Assembly: GCA_021325525.1 (NCBI GenBank) | Contig: JAJPHB010000128.1 | Span: 62,001 to 126,000, forward strand | Origin: Alphaproteobacteria bacterium | GTDB taxonomy: Bacteria > Pseudomonadota > Alphaproteobacteria > ATCC43930 > CGMCC-115725 | Direction of reading: 5' to 3' | DNA: 64,000 nucleotides | Shown: one piece after another, positions 61,675-64,000 of the stretch | Position numbering within the stretch: the stretch's first letter is position 1 | Layout: the number at the start of each line of letters is the position of its first letter | Translations under genes and position numbers: made by a program | The notes under the pieces: generated by a model | The model's input: only the letters and a program-made list of their open reading frames with translations | Databases searched by the model: none | What the model was told of the DNA's origin: nothing

Positions 61675-62663
61675 CCGGCGAGAACCCGCGCCGCGATGAA
61701 GCCGAGGAAGAGGGCCCAGCCGACCCAGCGATTGGCGCGGAACTTCGCGAGGCAATCGGCGGGATCGGATGTCGCGACGCGCGCCGCCTGCGCCGCGAGC
61801 AGCGCCGCCGCCACGAGAAGGGCGGCCCAGGCCGGCCAGGCGGCGCCGGCGGCGGCGAGGGCGGCCGCCCACAGCGCCGTCGCGGCGCCGTAGAAGGCGA
61901 AGAGCGCCGGCCGCGTCGCCTCGCCCAAGGCGAGCGCCGAGGATTTGACGCCGATGAGGGCGTCGTCCTCCTTGTCCTGATGCGCGTAGATGGTGTCGTA
62001 GCCGAGCGTCCAGCAGATGCCGCCCGCATAGAGGAGCAGCGCCGGCGCTTCGATCCGACCCGTCGCCGCCGCCCAGCCCATGAGCGCACCCCAGTTGAAG
62101 TTGAGGCCGAGGAAGAATTGCGGCCAGTAGGTGACGCGCTTCATGAAGGGGTATGTCGAGACGAGCGCCAGCACCAGCAGGCCGAGGAGGATGGCGAGGC
62201 GGTCGAGCGCGAAGAGCACCGCCGCGCCGATGGCGAGCTGCAGCGCGAGGAAGAGCGCCGCCGCGCGCACCGAGACGGCGCCGCTCGGTATGGGGCGCGT
62301 GCGCGTCCGCGCGACGCGCGCATCGAAATCGCGGTCGGCGATGTCGTTCAAGGTGCAGCCGGCGCCGCGCATGGCGACGGCGCCGATGGCGAAGAGCGCG
62401 ACGAGGCGCCAATCGGGCCAGGACCGCGCCGCCAGCGCGATCGCCCACCAGCCCGGGAAGAGCAGCAGCCAAGTCCCGATCGGGCGGTCGAGCCGCGCCA
62501 GGCGGATATAAGGGAGGAGCGCCGCCGGCGCATGGCGCGCCGCCCAATCGTCGCGGCGGATGTCGGTCCCGTCCCCCGCCCGGTTTCCCTCTCCTCGCCG
62601 GGGAGGGGGGCAAGAACCTTCTCCCGCTTGCGGGAGAGGGCAGGGTGAGGGCCCGCGGCTCAC
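61671..62663 (-). CDS. ubiA: 4-hydroxybenzoate polyprenyltransferase UbiA (start inside a repeat)
   Basis: Membrane prenyltransferase of ubiquinone synthesis. Core (nine helices) with the two Asp-rich Mg sites NDIADRDFDARVART and YDTIYAHQDKEDDALIGVKS, and start region YIRLARLDRPIGTWLLLFPG. The conserved protein begins near 62557 (TDIRRDDWAARHAP), but there is no ATG, GTG or TTG in frame between there and the palindromic repeat at 62587. The nearest in-frame start is GTG 62663, overlapping the aldolase stop (GTGA), which makes the first about 33 residues repeat-encoded (MSRGPSPCPLPQAGEGSCPP). Length 330 against about 300 usual. Confidence 0.85.
   Translation of the reverse strand: MSRGPSPCPLPQAGEGSCPPPRRGEGNRAGDGTDIRRDDWAARHAPAALLPYIRLARLDRPIGTWLLLFPGWWAIALAARSWPDWRLVALFAIGAVAMRGAGCTLNDIADRDFDARVARTRTRPIPSGAVSVRAAALFLALQLAIGAAVLFALDRLAILLGLLVLALVSTYPFMKRVTYWPQFFLGLNFNWGALMGWAAATGRIEAPALLLYAGGICWTLGYDTIYAHQDKEDDALIGVKSSALALGEATRPALFAFYGAATALWAAALAAAGAAWPAWAALLVAAALLAAQAARVATSDPADCLAKFRANRWVGWALFLGFIAARVLAG
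62587..62651. repeat. palindromic repeat, probably translated into UbiA
   Basis: CCCTCTCCtCGCCGGGGAGGGG (62587-62608) and a second stem TTCTCCCGC-tt-GCGGGAGAGGGC ending GGGTGAGGG (62619-62651). Same family as repeats at 4511, 14620 and 35257. Lies between the aldolase stop and the first conserved UbiA residue. Confidence 0.85.
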
Positions 62664-63412
62664 GCCCGCTTCAAATCCGGCCGCGCGCGGAGGAGGCGTC
62701 GGGTGAGGTGGCCCCAGCGGCCGTCGGTCGTGTCCTTGGAGAGGAGGAAGCCCTTCGCCTGGCGCGCCGCGGCATCGGGCATGAGCTGCAGCGTGCCTGC
62801 CGCCATGGCCTTCAACTGCGCCTCGCAGGCGCGCTCCAGCGTCAGCGCCCCGATGCAGCCCATGCGCACCGAATCGGCGACGACGAGGAGACCGTGATTC
62901 TTGAGGAGAATGCCGCGGTTGCGCCCCAGCGCCTCGGCGATGCGGTCGCCCTCGGCCTTGCCGAGGACGACGCCGTCGAACTCGTCGAAGAGCGTCACGT
63001 CCTCGTGGAAGATGGCGCCGTAAATCCAGAAGGGTTCGAGGCACTTGCCGATGGCGCCCAGCGCCACCGCGTTGATGCCGTGGGTGTGGACGATGCAGGT
63101 GACGTCAGGCCGCGCGAGATAGATGCGGGTGTGGATATGGAGGGTCGGATTGGCGCGGCCGCTGCCCGAGATCGTCTCGAGCTCTAAATTGCTCTCGATG
63201 AGGTCGTCATAGGCGACCTCGTCGAAGCCTTGATGCCATTGATGCGTCCAGAAGCTCTGCGCGCCCGGGAGGCGGGCCGTGAGGTGCCCGGCGATGCCGC
63301 TGCCCTGACCGGCGCGGTCGAGGATGTGGTAGGCATAGACCATGTCCTGCTTCAAGGCATGGACCGCCGCCGCGCGCTCAGCGGCGGTCTGCGTCTCGAT
63401 CGTGTCGGGCAT
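62660..63412 (-). CDS. class II aldolase/adducin family protein
   Basis: A 250-residue zinc-dependent aldolase-fold protein of the L-fuculose-phosphate aldolase/adducin type. Zinc ligands are visible in THQWHQGFDEV context, VTCIVHTHGINAVALGAIGK (two His) and ILLKNHGLLVVADSVRMGC (His). It may cleave or epimerise a sugar phosphate or act on an aromatic side chain. ATG 63412 has AAGGAGG six bases upstream, better than the GTG at 63427. Directly downstream of the hydantoinase B gene, with which it is likely co-transcribed. Confidence 0.88.
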   Translation of the reverse strand: MPDTIETQTAAERAAAVHALKQDMVYAYHILDRAGQGSGIAGHLTARLPGAQSFWTHQWHQGFDEVAYDDLIESNLELETISGSGRANPTLHIHTRIYLARPDVTCIVHTHGINAVALGAIGKCLEPFWIYGAIFHEDVTLFDEFDGVVLGKAEGDRIAEALGRNRGILLKNHGLLVVADSVRMGCIGALTLERACEAQLKAMAAGTLQLMPDAAARQAKGFLLSKDTTDGRWGHLTRRLLRARPDLKRA

Positions 63413-63423
63413 TGCTTCCTCCT

Positions 63424-64000
63424 TCACGCCGCCGCCTCGGCGCGACCGTAGCCGCCGCCTCCCGGCGTTTCCATCGAAACTTCATCGCCGGGCTGCATCA
63501 CCATCTTGCGCGCCTCGCTGACCGCGCGGCCGTTGACGAGGAAGCGGCCGGCGGCGCCCGGCTCGCCGCCGCCGAGCCCCTCGGCGCGCTCGCGCGTGCG
63601 GCTGGTGACGGCGTTCAAGAGCCAGGGCGCCGCCGTCCGCATACGGAAGCGGATCCGCTGGCCGTCGCCGCCGCGCCGGCGCCCGGCGCCGCCCGAGCCG
63701 GGGCGGAGCTCTTTCTCCAGGAATTCGATCGGCATCGCGGCCTCCAGCACCTCGACCGGCACCGCGGCGACGCCGGTCGGATAACAGGTCGCGTCCGGCC
63801 CGTCCTTGCGGGCGCGCGCCCCCATGCCGCCCGAATAGTTGAACATCGAGGAGGTGAAGGGCCGGCCCGCCGCGTCGCGTCCCTGGATCTGGATGGTCCA
63901 GACGGCGCCGGCGCCCTCGGCGAGGACGCGCTCCGGCATGACGTGGTAGAGCGCCTTGAGGATGGGCATCGGCACATACATGCCGACGACGTGCCGGGCG
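63424..64000 (-). CDS. hydantoinase B/oxoprolinase family protein, C-terminal part (cut by window edge)
   Basis: The last about 190 residues of a large HyuB/oxoprolinase-B subunit, which hydrolyses N-methylhydantoins, 5-oxoproline or acetone-carboxylate-type substrates with HyuA. Visible segments: IQIQGRDAAGRPFTSSMFNY, SGGMGARARKDGPDATCYPT, MPIEFLEKELRPGSGGAG and the typical C-terminus VMQPGDEVSMETPGGGGYG. The gene continues past base 64000, where the frame stays open (ARHVVGMYVP). Overlap with the aldolase leader suggests one operon. Confidence 0.9.
   Translation of the reverse strand, partial: ARHVVGMYVPMPILKALYHVMPERVLAEGAGAVWTIQIQGRDAAGRPFTSSMFNYSGGMGARARKDGPDATCYPTGVAAVPVEVLEAAMPIEFLEKELRPGSGGAGRRRGGDGQRIRFRMRTAAPWLLNAVTSRTRERAEGLGGGEPGAAGRFLVNGRAVSEARKMVMQPGDEVSMETPGGGGYGRAEAAA

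Overview
The window is a GC-rich (roughly 68-70 % by eye), gene-dense stretch of chromosome from an alphaproteobacterium. Pointers are the large-type NAD-glutamate dehydrogenase, a DUF4170 gene, a plant/alpha-type glutamate-cysteine ligase, the phoR-pstSCAB-phoU-phoB order, and palindromic extragenic repeats of the kind common in Rhizobiales and relatives. The family cannot be fixed from the sequence alone. No rRNA, tRNA, CRISPR array, IS element or phage gene was recognised.

Layout. (1) 1-1.5 kb: a truncated secreted protein, then a two-gene unit (a tiny PEP-CTERM protein and a fatty-acid-hydroxylase-like protein) behind a near-perfect sigma-54 promoter. (2) 1.9-8.8 kb: the phosphate regulon phoR, pstS, pstC, pstA, pstB, phoU, phoB, with an 11-bp-periodic Pho box before pstS and a palindromic repeat between pstS and pstC. 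(3) 8.8-20.3 kb: acetyltransferase, class A penicillin-binding protein, SMP-30 lactonase, a RHH-type toxin-antitoxin-like pair, bicupin, threonine synthase, a TumE/TumA-like pair whose toxin gene carries a compensated double frameshift, AlgH/YqgE, a DsbD-type reductase and a peroxiredoxin. (4) 20.3-26.2 kb: dgoK-dgoA for 2-keto-3-deoxygalactonate, then a nitrile hydratase/thiocyanate hydrolase-type locus with its beta subunit split in two halves and other genes lying between the halves. (5) 26.2-39.1 kb: NAD-glutamate dehydrogenase, hexapeptide-repeat protein, PAS histidine kinase, aminotransferase, acetyl-CoA synthetase and an ALDH7-type dehydrogenase.

(6) 39.2-46.0 kb is the most interesting part. 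On the minus strand lies a compact flavin electron-transfer unit: DUF6662 outer-membrane barrel, FMN-binding domain protein, ApbE flavin transferase, and a cytochrome-b-like membrane protein. Divergent from it is a signalling unit: a DUF3365 histidine kinase with a CxxCH haem motif, a tandem receiver protein and a receiver-kinase hybrid. The two share a 317-bp intergenic region with a perfect palindrome before the kinase. The layout suggests redox or haem-gas sensing tied to flavin-based electron export.

(7) 46-64 kb: standalone core MetE, two MFS exporters, gshA-rsmE with a strong downstream terminator and possible sRNA, a metallo-hydrolase / beta-hydroxyacid dehydrogenase / carboxymuconolactone decarboxylase operon, PmbA/TldD, an oxalate/formate-type MFS carrier with a 40-residue partner, UbiD, an AhpD-like protein, DUF4170, a methyltransferase, UbiA, a class II aldolase and the end of a hydantoinase B gene. 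Palindromic repeats of one family (at about 4.5, 14.6, 35.3 and 62.6 kb) sit between genes; the last appears to be read through as the N-terminus of UbiA.
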